Of a stretch of 64,000 nucleotides of DNA, positions 51,015-60,454 are shown in pieces. A program made the translations under genes and the position numbers. Within the stretch, counting starts at the first letter, position 1, and each line of letters starts with the position of its first letter. This DNA is from Saccharopolyspora indica. Its GTDB lineage: Bacteria > Actinomycetota > Actinomycetes > Mycobacteriales > Pseudonocardiaceae. Under the pieces are notes generated by a model, which saw only the letters and a program-made list of their open reading frames with translations, ran no database searches and had not been told where the DNA came from. The stretch is taken from assembly GCF_027853965.1 (NCBI RefSeq), contig NZ_JAQGLB010000028.1, positions 1 through 64,000 on the forward strand. The letters are read 5' to 3'.

Positions 51015-52295
51015 GTGAACGCTCCAGCATCGACCGTCGAAGAGCTGACCACCCAGCGCGATCGCGCCCAGCAGGACCACGCGGCCCTGGTCGCGCGCGG
51101 GCTGAAGCTGGACCTCACCCGGGGCAAGCCGTCGCCGCGCCAGCTCGACCTCGCCAACGACCTGGTGGACCTGCAGGGGCCGCTGACCTCCGCCGCCGGC
51201 ACCGACCTGCGCAACTACGGCGGGCTGCAGGGCCTGCCCGAGCTGCGGGCGATCTTCAGCGACGAGCTGCAGGTGCCGGTGGAGCAACTTCTGGCGGCGG
51301 GCAACTCCAGCCTCGAACTCATGCACGACGCGCTGGTCTTCGCGCAGCTCGGCACCCTCCCCGGTGGCCAGCGCCGCTGGGTGGACGAGCCCGAGATCGC
51401 CTTCCTGTGCCCGGTGCCCGGCTACGACCGGCACTTCGCGCTCTGCGAGCGGTTCGGCATCAAGATGATCCCGGTCCCGATGACGCCGGACGGCCCGGAC
51501 ATGGACGTCGTCGAGCGTCTCGTCGCCGAGGACCCGACGGTGAAGGGCATCTGGTGCGTGCCCAAGTACAGCAACCCGGACGGCACCGTCTACTCCGACG
51601 AGACCGTGCGCCGCTTGGCCGCCATGACCACGGCTGCCCCGGACTTCCGGATCTTCTGGGACAACGCCTACGCGGTGCACCACCTCACCGACGAGACCGC
51701 TGAGATCGCCGACCTGCTCGCGCTGTGCACCGAGCACGGCAACCCGGACCGGGCGTTCGTCTTCGGCTCCACCTCGAAGATCACCTTCGCCGGCGGTGGC
51801 GTCGCCTTCTTCGGCTCCTCCCCGGCCAACATCGAGTGGTGGCTGGCCTGCACCGCCAAGCGCAGCATCGGCCCGGACAAGATCAATCAGCTCCGGCACG
51901 TGCGCTTCCTCCGCGACGCCGAGGGCCTGCGCGAGCACATGCGCAAGCACGCGGCGCTGATCCGCCCGAAGTTCGACGCGGTCGACAAGATCCTCACCGC
52001 CGAGCTGGGCGGCACCGGCCTCGCCTCGTGGACCAAGCCGGCGGGTGGCTACTTCATCAGCCTGCAGGTCCCCGAGGGCTGCGCCCGCGCGGTGGTCGCG
52101 AAGGCCAAGGAAGCGGGCATCGCCCTCACTCCGGCCGGGGCGACCCACCCCTACGGCGACGACCCGACCGACAGCGTGATCCGCATCGCGCCGACGTTCC
52201 CGGACCAGGCGGAGCTCGAAGAGGCCATCACCGGCCTGACCACCTGCGTCCGCCTCGTCGGCACGGAGAAGCTCCTCGCCGACCGGCGGGGCTGA
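51015..52295 (+). CDS. aspartate aminotransferase, PF12897 subgroup
   Basis: A 426-residue fold-type I PLP enzyme. The Schiff-base Lys lies in FGSTSKITFAGGG (near 255); IWCVPKYSNPDGTVYS holds the carboxylate- and PLP-binding Asn/Tyr region. The LTRGKPSPRQLDLAND and NYGGLQGLPELR blocks identify the Ic subgroup, the main aspartate transaminase in corynebacteria and mycobacteria. Transfers amino groups between aspartate and 2-oxoglutarate. GTG start with GAAGGGACT. Confidence 0.9.
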   Translation: MNAPASTVEELTTQRDRAQQDHAALVARGLKLDLTRGKPSPRQLDLANDLVDLQGPLTSAAGTDLRNYGGLQGLPELRAIFSDELQVPVEQLLAAGNSSLELMHDALVFAQLGTLPGGQRRWVDEPEIAFLCPVPGYDRHFALCERFGIKMIPVPMTPDGPDMDVVERLVAEDPTVKGIWCVPKYSNPDGTVYSDETVRRLAAMTTAAPDFRIFWDNAYAVHHLTDETAEIADLLALCTEHGNPDRAFVFGSTSKITFAGGGVAFFGSSPANIEWWLACTAKRSIGPDKINQLRHVRFLRDAEGLREHMRKHAALIRPKFDAVDKILTAELGGTGLASWTKPAGGYFISLQVPEGCARAVVAKAKEAGIALTPAGATHPYGDDPTDSVIRIAPTFPDQAELEEAITGLTTCVRLVGTEKLLADRRG

Positions 52296-52307
52296 CCGGC
52301 AGCGGCC

Positions 52308-53306
52308 GTGACGAGAACGACGCCGCCACGGCCGCTCGACGTCGCTTCGGCGTTCCCCGAGCTACGTCCGCTGGCCCGGCGGGCGGTGCGCTTGCACCCC
52401 CGCCGCGGTCGGCCGACGCGCTCCGAAAGCTCGGTCGGCGGTCCGCTGCTCTGGCCGGTCGACGAGGACTGGCCGGTCTGCACCGCAACGCACGGCGGCT
52501 GGGACAAACCTGTATCACTGGAGGACGTCCGCAGGCGCCGCGCTCTGCTGGAGCAGGCCTGGCTCCGCCCACGACCGCCCGGTCAGAACCTGCTGTCCGC
52601 CGAGGAAGCGGCCCTCCTGGCGTCACTGGAGGAAGGCCACACCCGGCACGCCGGGCCGAACGCGCTGCTTCCCGTCGCCCAGCTGTACCTGCGCGACGTG
52701 CCTGGTCTGACCGGCCCCGAGGGTGCCGACGTGCTGCAGGTCCTGTGGTGCCCGCTCGATCACGTCGAAACATCGATGCCCGCTGCCCACCTCGTGTGGC
52801 GAGCTTCCGCGGACGTGGTCGATCCGCTCGACGTGCCGCCCGAGCCCGCCGACGTGGATCGCGACGGCAGCTACGTCCCGGAGCCCTGCGCCGTGCACCC
52901 GGAGGTCGTCACCGAGCACCCGAGCCCGCTGGAACTCCCGGCAGGGCTGGCGGACCGGCTCCACGAGTGGAGCAGCACCGCGAACAGCCACTACCAGCAC
53001 GAGTTGTCCGTCGCTCCTGGCTGGAAGGTCGGCGGCTGGGCGCCCTGGAGCTTCTGCGATCCCCAGCCCATGCGCTGCACCGCCTGCGACGCGGAACTCG
53101 AGCCGCTGCTGACCATCAGCTCGGGTGAGTGGGATGGCGGCAGCGGAAGCTGGGTTCCCGTCGAGGACCGGACACCGCACGCCGGGCCGATGGGGCTCCG
53201 CGAGCCGTCCAACCCGCCGATGGTGCTGATCGGCCGCGGCTACAGCATGCAGATCTACCGCTGCCCGGAATCCTCAGACCACCCGGTCCTGGAGAACATG
53301 CAGTAG
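52308..53306 (+). CDS. hypothetical protein, DUF1963 (YwqG)-like
   Basis: A 332-residue soluble protein: GGPLLWPVDEDWPVC, VAQLYLRDVPGL, KVGGWAPWSFCDPQ and MQIYRCPE blocks are those of DUF1963/YwqG-like proteins. CTACDAE contains a Cys pair. The biological role of this family is unknown, though some members accompany immunity or toxin loci. The GTG start lies 12 bp after the aminotransferase stop, so it may be co-transcribed. Confidence 0.72.
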   Translation: MTRTTPPRPLDVASAFPELRPLARRAVRLHPRRGRPTRSESSVGGPLLWPVDEDWPVCTATHGGWDKPVSLEDVRRRRALLEQAWLRPRPPGQNLLSAEEAALLASLEEGHTRHAGPNALLPVAQLYLRDVPGLTGPEGADVLQVLWCPLDHVETSMPAAHLVWRASADVVDPLDVPPEPADVDRDGSYVPEPCAVHPEVVTEHPSPLELPAGLADRLHEWSSTANSHYQHELSVAPGWKVGGWAPWSFCDPQPMRCTACDAELEPLLTISSGEWDGGSGSWVPVEDRTPHAGPMGLREPSNPPMVLIGRGYSMQIYRCPESSDHPVLENMQ

Positions 53307-53384
53307 CGGGTCGGGGAACCATCACTCCGACCGGGTCGGCCAGCCCGCGGCTCGGGTGCGACGCAGTGCAGGCCGGTCGGCCGT

Positions 53385-53993
53385 TCACCTCCTCCGCAGC
53401 ACGCCGGCGTGTGCCGCTGCGAGCGCGAGTTCTGCCGCGTGCTCGGCGGTCGCGTCGTCAACCGGTTCGGCGTGCACCAGGAGGCGGAAGTAGATCGGCG
53501 CGGCGAGCGCCTTGAGCAGCTCGTGCGGATCGGTTTCGGCGGGGAGATCACCGCGCTCGACCGCCCGGCTGATCACCGGTTCGGCGCGGCGGAGCCGGTC
53601 GTCGAGGACGCGGGTCCTGGCCTCGGCGATCTCCGGCAGTCGCGCCGCGTCGGAGAACATCGCCGCGAGGACGGCCTGGCCAGCGGGGCTCGTCAGCCAG
53701 CGCACGAGCGCGGCGGCGAGCTCGCGGAGATCGGTGTCGATCGCACCGGTGTCGGGCACGGGTATGTCGGCGGCGACGTGCTCGGTCAACGCGTCCACGA
53801 CGAGGCTCTCCCGGTCCTCCCACCGGCGGTAGACGGTCGTCTTGTGCACCCCGGCCCGCTGCGCGACGTTGTCCACTGTGAGCGCGGCGTAGCCCTTGTC
53901 CACCAGCTCCGCGAGCGTCGCCGCGTGGACCGCCGCGCGCACCTTCGGACCGCGCCCGACAGCTCGAACCCGTTGTTGATCATCAGATGTCAT
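53385..53993 (-). CDS. TetR-family repressor
   Basis: A 202-residue TetR protein with HTH ALTVDNVAQRAGVHKTTVYRRW (split at VHKTTVYRRW) and a TetR_C_11-like ligand domain. It is divergent from an SDR gene with two identical 15-bp palindromes in between. ATG at MTSDDQQRVR was chosen; the first palindrome begins 2 bp upstream of this ATG, so binding would block its own transcription. Confidence 0.9.
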   Translation of the reverse strand: MTSDDQQRVRAVGRGPKVRAAVHAATLAELVDKGYAALTVDNVAQRAGVHKTTVYRRWEDRESLVVDALTEHVAADIPVPDTGAIDTDLRELAAALVRWLTSPAGQAVLAAMFSDAARLPEIAEARTRVLDDRLRRAEPVISRAVERGDLPAETDPHELLKALAAPIYFRLLVHAEPVDDATAEHAAELALAAAHAGVLRRR

Positions 53994-53994
53994 T

Positions 53995-54009
53995 GCAACT
54001 CCGAGTTGC
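53995..54009. promoter_or_regulatory. TetR operator O1
   Basis: GCAACTC-C-GAGTTGC, a perfect 7-bp-arm palindrome, directly next to the TetR start codon. Identical arms recur in O2, centre 50 bp away. Confidence 0.8.
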
Positions 54010-54044
54010 GTTAGATCGCCATTCCGTGCCAGCATCAGAATATC

Positions 54045-54059
54045 GCAACTCAGAGTTGC
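54045..54059. promoter_or_regulatory. TetR operator O2
   Basis: GCAACTC-A-GAGTTGC, same arms as O1, 27 bp upstream of the SDR GTG. Placement fits repression of the SDR gene. Confidence 0.8.
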
Positions 54060-54086
54060 AATAGCGGATGCTTAGGAGATCGAGCA

Positions 54087-55046
54087 GTGACGACGCTCAG
54101 GTCCGGACAGGACGTCCGGGCATGGACCATCCACTCCATTCCCGACCAGTCGGGCCGCTTGGCCGTGGTCACCGGGGCCAACAGCGGAATCGGCCGGGTG
54201 ACCGCGCGCGAACTCGCCCGCCGCGGCGCGCACGTCGTGCTGGCCTGCCGCAGCGCCGAGCGCGGCCGGGCAGCGCTCGAAAGCCTGCGCACCGAGCTGC
54301 CGGACGCACAGGTCGAACTGCGGCAGGTCGACCTCGGCAGCCTGCGGTCGATCGCCGAGTTCGCCGCGACCTTCGGCCACGACAGGATCGACGTGCTGGT
54401 CAACAACGCCGGTGTCGCCATGATCCCGTTCGCCCGCACCACCGACGGTTTCGAGGCCCAGTTCGGCATCAACCACCTCGGCACGTTCGCGCTCACCGGG
54501 CAGCTGCTCCCCCGGCTCCTCGCCGCACCCGAGCCGCGGGTGGTGACCGTCAGCAGCGAAGGCCAGCGCTTCGCGCGGTTCGACCTGGCCAACCTCAACG
54601 CCGAACGCGGATACCGGGCGGCCTACGCCTACGTGCAATCCAAGCGCGCCAACCTCTACTTCGCCCGAGAGCTGCACCGCCGGGCGGCGGAATCGTTCCC
54701 GCACCTCCGAAGCCTCGCCGTCGCACCGGGACTCACCCGCAGCAACGTGCTCACCGGAGGCGGAAACGCCGGGCGCGGTGCGTTCTACCGAACCGCCATG
54801 CGCCTGCTCGTCCGGACCGCGTTCCAACCCACGCCCGGAGGCGCCAGGACGTCCCTGTTCGCCGCAACGTCCCTGGACGCGGCCAGCGGTAGCTACATCG
54901 CCCCATCAGGATTCCTGGAACTGCGCGGTGACCCGATCTCGCGCAGCCACCACCGCGCCCTGCACGACACCGAAACCGCGCGCCGTCTCTGGGAGATCTC
55001 CGCGGAACTGACCGGCGTCCACTACGGCGTCGCCGACCTCTCGTAG
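54087..55046 (+). CDS. short-chain dehydrogenase/reductase (retinol-dehydrogenase-like)
   Basis: A 319-residue classical SDR with NADP motif VTGANSGIG (28-36) and ACRS, NNAG (about 109), catalytic Ser in VTVSSEG and Tyr/Lys in YAYVQSK. The layout matches oxidoreductases of the WW/RDH type acting on lipophilic alcohols or ketones. Controlled presumably by the divergent TetR gene. GTG start with AGGAGATC. Confidence 0.88.
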   Translation: MTTLRSGQDVRAWTIHSIPDQSGRLAVVTGANSGIGRVTARELARRGAHVVLACRSAERGRAALESLRTELPDAQVELRQVDLGSLRSIAEFAATFGHDRIDVLVNNAGVAMIPFARTTDGFEAQFGINHLGTFALTGQLLPRLLAAPEPRVVTVSSEGQRFARFDLANLNAERGYRAAYAYVQSKRANLYFARELHRRAAESFPHLRSLAVAPGLTRSNVLTGGGNAGRGAFYRTAMRLLVRTAFQPTPGGARTSLFAATSLDAASGSYIAPSGFLELRGDPISRSHHRALHDTETARRLWEISAELTGVHYGVADLS

Positions 55047-55081
55047 CGCGAGCACGCGCCGGTCGATCGATCCGTTCCGCG

Positions 55082-55663
55082 CTATGCCGGGACTTCGGCC
55101 ACCTTCGCCGCGACCCAGAAGAAGACCTTCGGGTCACCGAGTCCGGATTCCGTGAGCCAGTCGGCCGCCAGCCTGGCCTCCTGCTCGTCCTGGATCAGGC
55201 CCCAGCGCCCAGGACCGACACCGGTGGCCCGGCCGACATCGCGGACCAGGCCGCCGAGGCAGGTCCAGGTGTGCCAAATACCGCTGTCGTACCCGACGAG
55301 TTCGAATCCGAGCACCTGGCCACCGGACACGGCTTCGCGCCTGGTCAGCCGCTCGGGCAAGCTGCCAGCTGCGCGCTCCCAGCCACCGGCCGTGATATCG
55401 GTCAGCAGTTCCGGGAGGTCCGGCACCGCGAAACCCACCTCGAGCACGTGCAGGTCGGGCCGCGCCTCCCGAGCACGTCCGCGCCTGGCCGATTCCACGT
55501 CCTCGAACCAGTCGTCCCAGCCCTCCGCGTCGACGTCGAGCAGGTCCGCCACGCAGCTGCTCATCGACACCAGCTCGGTGTCCGGCAGACTGCAGTCCTG
55601 CCAGTCCTGCCGGACATCCCGTGATGCGACGCGGTATCCCGCCAGTGCGTAATCGATGACCAT
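55082..55663 (-). CDS. hypothetical protein (DUF6461-like)
   Basis: A 193-residue acidic soluble protein with many Trp (WDDWFEDVES, IWHTWTCLGG). No catalytic motif, signal peptide or membrane segment. It resembles DUF6461-type proteins of actinomycetes only loosely, so no function is given. ATG start. Convergent with the SDR gene, 35 bp between stops. Confidence 0.62.
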   Translation of the reverse strand: MVIDYALAGYRVASRDVRQDWQDCSLPDTELVSMSSCVADLLDVDAEGWDDWFEDVESARRGRAREARPDLHVLEVGFAVPDLPELLTDITAGGWERAAGSLPERLTRREAVSGGQVLGFELVGYDSGIWHTWTCLGGLVRDVGRATGVGPGRWGLIQDEQEARLAADWLTESGLGDPKVFFWVAAKVAEVPA

Positions 55664-55786
55664 GGAACCAGTTTCCCATGCAGGACAAGCGAATTCCGGC
55701 TACCGCACGAAGTTCGTCGGTCTGATGTGGACTAATCTATCCGAGAACCCGTCGTCAGCCGAGGCTCGACGCCGCCGAAGAAGAGC

Positions 55787-56515
55787 TCACCAGCGCGTCC
55801 AGCGGTACCCGAGCTGTTCGGCCCACTCCGGCGTACCACCGCACACCTCGGCGATTTCGCGGGGGTCTCTCGTCAGCAGGCGCGCCAAGATCTCTGCCGC
55901 CTCCGTTTCCGGATCCGCTGGGGAGACTCGGCGCACCATCCGGAACTGCAACCACGGATCATCCCTGCCCACCTGCCGCGGATGGGGGGAGTAGAAGGTG
56001 AACCAGGCCCTGCTCAAGGGGTAGGAATGCACCCCGCCGAGTCGGCAATCCCACCGCTCGAACCACTCGTCCTGACGCTCGAGCTCCTGTTGCAACAGCC
56101 GCGCGACGGTGTAGGCACGCCACTCCCAACTCCGGTCCGAGCTGGCCCGTTCGACCTCTGCCGCGTACTGCTTCGCATCGAACCGGAACTCGGACAGGCC
56201 GGTTTCCGGATCGCCGGGATCGCGCCAACCGGACCAGACGACGTGCTCGCCAGCGCGCCGAATCGTCACGTACAACGCACCACAGCACCCCTCGGTGCAC
56301 TCGGCCTCAGCCAGCCGCACCTCTCGTGGCTCAGCGGTCGCCACGAGAGGGCCGTCCGACCCCAGCAGTGTCCGCGGAGACTCAGCCGGCTCCCTCGGCA
56401 AACCGGTTGCGACGACGTCCACACCGTCGACGATCGGCCGCACCTCGACCGTTCCGTCCGAACCGAGCTCGGGGACGACGATCCGCAGCACGAGCTGATT
56501 GAGATCACTTGCCAC
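55787..56515 (-). CDS. hypothetical protein
   Basis: A 242-residue soluble protein. The first half is strand-rich (LVLRIVVPELGSDG), with a double Cys (CTEGCCGALYV) near 75; the second half is rich in Trp and Arg and ends GYRWTRW. The CCG motif recalls uncharacterised Streptomyces proteins. The family is not known to me. GTG start chosen at VASDLNQL; upstream extension lacks a ribosome site. Confidence 0.62.
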   Translation of the reverse strand: MASDLNQLVLRIVVPELGSDGTVEVRPIVDGVDVVATGLPREPAESPRTLLGSDGPLVATAEPREVRLAEAECTEGCCGALYVTIRRAGEHVVWSGWRDPGDPETGLSEFRFDAKQYAAEVERASSDRSWEWRAYTVARLLQQELERQDEWFERWDCRLGGVHSYPLSRAWFTFYSPHPRQVGRDDPWLQFRMVRRVSPADPETEAAEILARLLTRDPREIAEVCGGTPEWAEQLGYRWTRW

Positions 56516-56615
56516 GCCACCAGCATCCACGCCGCGACACCGGCAGCGCCACCGAGTTTCACCGGCGCCCCAGATACCTTCCCGGGCCCCAGCCCCGCAC
56601 GGCGAACCCGGAGGT

Positions 56616-56657
56616 GCGGGAAGGGGAGCCGGCCGAGTGGCCGACTCCCCTTCCCGC
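56616..56657 (-). terminator. nrdJ terminator
   Basis: 13-bp stem (56616-56628 with 56645-56657), one mismatch, then a 5-bp inner stem (CGGCC/GGCCG) with a 4-nt loop. It lies 52 bp after the nrdJ stop. Confidence 0.83.
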
Positions 56658-56709
56658 TGCACCTTCGCTTCAGGTGCTCACTCTTCCGCTGTGCTCAGCG
56701 TCTTCCGGC

Positions 56710-59532
56710 TCAGCTGCAGCCGGAGGTGGAACCGCAGCCCTCGCAGAGGTAGCACGAGCCCGACGGGCGCATCTTCGTCCCGCAGGTCATGCACAGCGGG
56801 GCGTCCGCCGCCTTGCCCAGGCGGAGCTCCAGCAGCTCGGTCGAGCTGCCCGCGCGCGGCGCGTCCTCGGACTTCTCCGCCTTCGAGTAGTCCACAGTGG
56901 AGCGCAACGTGTCCAGGTGGACCTCGTTCGGCTGCTCGGCCGGGACCACCTCGGTGCCGTTGACCTGCGCTTCCCGCTCGTCGACGGTGAAGATGCCCAG
57001 CTGGGCGCGCTTCTCGTAGGGCAGGTAGTCCAGCGCCAGGCGGCGGAACAGGTAGTCCAGCACGCTGCTGGCCATCCGGACGTCCGGGTCATCGGTCATC
57101 CCGGCCGGCTCGAACCGCAGGTTCTGGAACTTGGAGACGTAGAACTCCAGCGGGATGCCGTACTGCAGGCCCACCGAGATCGACATCGAGAAGGCGTCCA
57201 TGACGCCCGCCAGGGTCGAGCCCTGCTTGCCGAGCTTGACGAAGATCTCGCCCAGGCCGTCGTCCGGGTACGAACCGGCGTGCAGGTAGCCCTCGGCACC
57301 GCCCACGGTGAAGGAGACCGTCTGGCTCGGCCGCTTCTTCGGAAGCCGCTTGCGGACCGGGCGGTACTCGATCTGCTTCTCGACCTCCTTCTCCTTCTCG
57401 GCCTTGCCACCCTTGCCCGCGGACAGCGGCTGACCCACCTTGCAGTTGTCGCGGTAGATCGCCAGCGCCTTCAGGCCCAGCTTCCAGCCCTCGAAGTAGA
57501 GCTGCTCGACCTCTTCGACGGTCGCCGCCTCCGGCATGTTCACCGTCTTGGAGATGGCGCCCGAGATGAACGGCTGCACCGCGGCCATCATCCGCACGTG
57601 GCCCATCGGGGCGATCGAACGCTCGCCCATCGCGCAGTCGAAGACCTCGTAGTGCTCCGGGCGCAGACCCGGCGCGTCGACCACGTGGCCGTGCTCGGCG
57701 ATGTACTCGACGACCGCCTCGATCTGCTCGTCCTGGTAGCCCAGCGCCTGCAGCGCCCGCGGCACCGTCTGGTTGACGATCTGCATGGAGCCGCCGCCGA
57801 CCAGCTTCTTGAACTTGACCAGCGCCAGGTCCGGCTCGACACCGGTGGTGTCGCAGTCCATCATCAGGCCGATGGTCCCGGTCGGGGCCAGCACCGACGC
57901 CTGCGCGTTGCGCCAGCCGTTGCGGGCACCGATCTCCAGGCCGTCCTGCCACACCTTCGTCGCCAGCTTGTGCACGGTGGCGTCGTTGCGGTGGTAGGTG
58001 CGGACCAGGTCGTTGGCCGCCGCGTGCTTGCGCATCACGCGCTGGTGCGCCTCGGCGTTGCGGGCGTAGCCCTCGTACGGGCCGACCACACCGGCCAGCT
58101 CGGCCGACCGCTTGTAGGCGGTACCGGTCATCAGCGAGGTGATCGCCGCCGCCAAGGCCCGGCCGCTGTCCGAGTCGTAGGCGTGGCCGGTGGCCATCAG
58201 CAGCGCGCCCAGGTTCGCGTAGCCGATGCCCAGCTGGCGGAACTTGCGGGTGGTGATGCCGATGGACTCGGTCGGGAAGTCCGCGAAGGAGATCGAGATG
58301 TCCATCGCGGTGATGACGAACTCGACGGCCTTCTCGAACAGCTCCGCGTCGAAGGTCAGGTCGTCGCGCAGGAACTTCAGCAGGTTCAGCGAGGCCAGGT
58401 TGCAGCTGGAGTTGTCCAGGTGCATGTACTCCGAGCACGGGTTGGACGCGGTGATCCGGCCGGTCTCCGGCGAGGTGTGCCAGTCGTTGATCGTGTCGTC
58501 GTACTGGATGCCCGGGTCGGCGCACTCCCAGGCCGCGTGCGCCAGCTTGTGGAACAGGTCGCGGGCCTGGACCGTGTCGAGCACCTCACCGGTCATCCGG
58601 GCGCGCAGCCCGAACTTGCCGTCGCTCTCCACCGCGCGCATGAACTCGTCGGAGACGCGCACCGAGTTGTTCGCGTTCTGGTACTGCACCGAGTTGGAGT
58701 CCGCACCGCCGAGGTCCATGTCGAAACCGGCGTCGCGCAGCGCGCGGATCTTGTGCTCCTCGCGCGCCTTGGTCTCGATGAACTCCTCGATGTCCGGGTG
58801 GTCGACGTCCAGCACGACCATCTTCGCCGCGCGGCGGGTCGCACCGCCGGACTTGATGGTGCCCGCCGAGGCGTCCGCACCGCGCATGAACGAGACCGGA
58901 CCGGAAGCGGTGCCGCCCGAGGACAGCAGCTCGCGCGAGGAGCGGATGCGGGACAGGTTCAGCCCGGCGCCGGAACCGCCCTTGAAGATCAGGCCCTCTT
59001 CCTTGTACCAGTCGAGGATCGACTCCATCGTGTCGTCGACGGACAGGATGAAGCAGGCGGAGACCTGCTGGCGCGAGCTGGTGCCGACGTTGAACCACAC
59101 CGGGGAGTTGAAGCTGAACACCTGGTGCATCAGCATCCAGGTCAGCTCGTGCTCGAAGATCTCCGCGTCCTCGTCGCTGGCGAAGTAGCCGTGCTCGACA
59201 CCGGCGGCGACGTAGGTCTTCACGACCCGGTCGATGAGCTGCCGGAGGCTGCTCTCCCGCTCGTCGGTGCCCACCGCACCGCGGAAGTACTTGCTGGTGA
59301 CGATGTTGACCGCGTTCAGCGACCAGAAGTCGGGGAACTCGACGCCGCGCTGCTCGAAGTTGACCGACCCGTCCCGCCAGTTGGTCATCACCACATCGCG
59401 GTGCTCCCACTTGACCTCGTCGTACGGGTGCACCCCCTCGGTGGTGTAGACGCGCTGCACCCGGATGCCCTCGCGAGCACCTGCTTCCGGCTCCCCCGCT
59501 GCGCCGGCCGGGCTACCGACGGTCTCTGTCAT
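56710..59532 (-). CDS. nrdJ: coenzyme-B12-dependent ribonucleotide reductase, class II
   Basis: Reduces ribonucleotides to deoxyribonucleotides with adenosylcobalamin as radical source; oxygen-independent. 940 residues. VSACFILSV (near 157) and SSCNLASLN (near 375) carry the redox Cys pair; NPCSEYMHLD (near 365) the radical N-x-C-x-E triad. The C-terminal CMTCGTKMRPSGSC and CEGCGSTSGC cluster serves re-reduction, perhaps with zinc. No intein. ATG start. It follows nrdR by 163 bp, as in Streptomyces. No cobalamin riboswitch lies upstream. Confidence 0.95.
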   Translation of the reverse strand: MTETVGSPAGAAGEPEAGAREGIRVQRVYTTEGVHPYDEVKWEHRDVVMTNWRDGSVNFEQRGVEFPDFWSLNAVNIVTSKYFRGAVGTDERESSLRQLIDRVVKTYVAAGVEHGYFASDEDAEIFEHELTWMLMHQVFSFNSPVWFNVGTSSRQQVSACFILSVDDTMESILDWYKEEGLIFKGGSGAGLNLSRIRSSRELLSSGGTASGPVSFMRGADASAGTIKSGGATRRAAKMVVLDVDHPDIEEFIETKAREEHKIRALRDAGFDMDLGGADSNSVQYQNANNSVRVSDEFMRAVESDGKFGLRARMTGEVLDTVQARDLFHKLAHAAWECADPGIQYDDTINDWHTSPETGRITASNPCSEYMHLDNSSCNLASLNLLKFLRDDLTFDAELFEKAVEFVITAMDISISFADFPTESIGITTRKFRQLGIGYANLGALLMATGHAYDSDSGRALAAAITSLMTGTAYKRSAELAGVVGPYEGYARNAEAHQRVMRKHAAANDLVRTYHRNDATVHKLATKVWQDGLEIGARNGWRNAQASVLAPTGTIGLMMDCDTTGVEPDLALVKFKKLVGGGSMQIVNQTVPRALQALGYQDEQIEAVVEYIAEHGHVVDAPGLRPEHYEVFDCAMGERSIAPMGHVRMMAAVQPFISGAISKTVNMPEAATVEEVEQLYFEGWKLGLKALAIYRDNCKVGQPLSAGKGGKAEKEKEVEKQIEYRPVRKRLPKKRPSQTVSFTVGGAEGYLHAGSYPDDGLGEIFVKLGKQGSTLAGVMDAFSMSISVGLQYGIPLEFYVSKFQNLRFEPAGMTDDPDVRMASSVLDYLFRRLALDYLPYEKRAQLGIFTVDEREAQVNGTEVVPAEQPNEVHLDTLRSTVDYSKAEKSEDAPRAGSSTELLELRLGKAADAPLCMTCGTKMRPSGSCYLCEGCGSTSGCS

Positions 59533-59695
59533 GACCTGACCCTCTTCCTTGTCACTCGCTCGTCGTGCTTGGTCGGCCCCGTCCGGGCTCCCCGTCCGGT
59601 TCGGTCGTGGCTGTCCTTCCAGCCGCTCCCCTGGCTGGGGCGCCGGCTGGCGTCTTGCGTTTCCGGCACTGCGGCGAACCGCACGCCGACGGGCC

Positions 59696-60184
59696 TTACT
59701 CACGGTCGCTCTCCACACCGGCCTGCGCGGCTTCGCGCGCCGCGCGCAGGTCGGCGATCTCCTTCTCGAAGTCCTCCACCGAGGAGTACGCCCGGTACAC
59801 GCTGGCGAAGCGCAGGTAGGCGACCTCGTCCAGCTCGCGCAGCGGTCCGAGGATCGCCAGGCCGACCTCGTGGCTGGGCAGTTCGGCCACGCCGAGGGAC
59901 CGGACGGTCTCCTCCACCTGGTGCGCCAGCTGCTGCAGCGCGTCCTCCTCGACGGGACGGCCCTGGCACGCGCGGCGCACGCCGCGCACCACCTTCTCCC
60001 GGCTGAAGGGCTCGGTGACACCGGAGCGCTTGACCACCGAGAGCACCAGCTCCTCGATGGTCGTGAAGCGCCGACCGCACGTCGAGCACGACCGCCTGCG
60101 CCGGATCGCCTGGCCTTCCTCGACCTCGCGCGAGTCGACGACCCTGGAGTCCTCCCCGCGACAGAATGGGCACCGCACCGGCAC
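59696..60184 (-). CDS. nrdR: transcriptional repressor NrdR
   Basis: A 162-residue regulator of ribonucleotide reductase genes that senses ATP/dATP. Zinc ribbon RCPFCRGEDSRVVDSR and SCSTCGRRF (5-42), ATP-cone 49-139 (VVKRSGVTEPFSREKVVRG, split here at FSREKV). It lies upstream of nrdJ in one operon; binding boxes in front of it should give autoregulation. GTG start. In mycobacteria it also sits beside the LysM gene and lexA. Confidence 0.95.
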   Translation of the reverse strand: MPVRCPFCRGEDSRVVDSREVEEGQAIRRRRSCSTCGRRFTTIEELVLSVVKRSGVTEPFSREKVVRGVRRACQGRPVEEDALQQLAHQVEETVRSLGVAELPSHEVGLAILGPLRELDEVAYLRFASVYRAYSSVEDFEKEIADLRAAREAAQAGVESDRE

Positions 60185-60277
60185 TCACCCCCCTTCCCCA
60201 GTTCGCCGCCGCCCGCCCCGCGGCAGTCGACGACCACTCACGCTCCGTGGGTGCGCGAACACCTTACAAGCCCAACC

Positions 60278-60316
60278 TGTGGACTAAATACACGGACGTA
60301 ACTACTAGATGTTGTG
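60278..60316. promoter_or_regulatory. candidate NrdR boxes
   Basis: ACTACTAGATGTTGTG (60301-60316) closely fits the actinobacterial NrdR-box; TGTGGACTAAATACAC (60278-60293) is a weaker second copy. Both lie upstream of nrdR on its promoter side. Confidence 0.55.
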
Positions 60317-60454
60317 GTCGACTCTAAACCGCGCCCCATCGCGACGCAAACCCGGGAGGGCCTTCGGAGCGGCGTGGCCGACCCCCTCGCGGAACCCCCG
60401 CGGAAACCCCCAGGTCGCCGCGCCCGGGTGATCAGGACCGCCGTGCCGGACGGG

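Noticed and set aside
59533..59695. Cobalamin riboswitch or other RNA switch in the nrdR-nrdJ gap
   Set aside because: The GCCACTG B12-box is not present on the minus strand and no extended structure was evident.
56509..60006. An open frame of over 1100 codons antisense to nrdJ and nrdR
   Set aside because: High-GC codon bias leaves the opposite strand free of stops; the product is Arg/His/Gln/Val-rich with no domain, and nrdJ/nrdR on the other strand are unmistakable.
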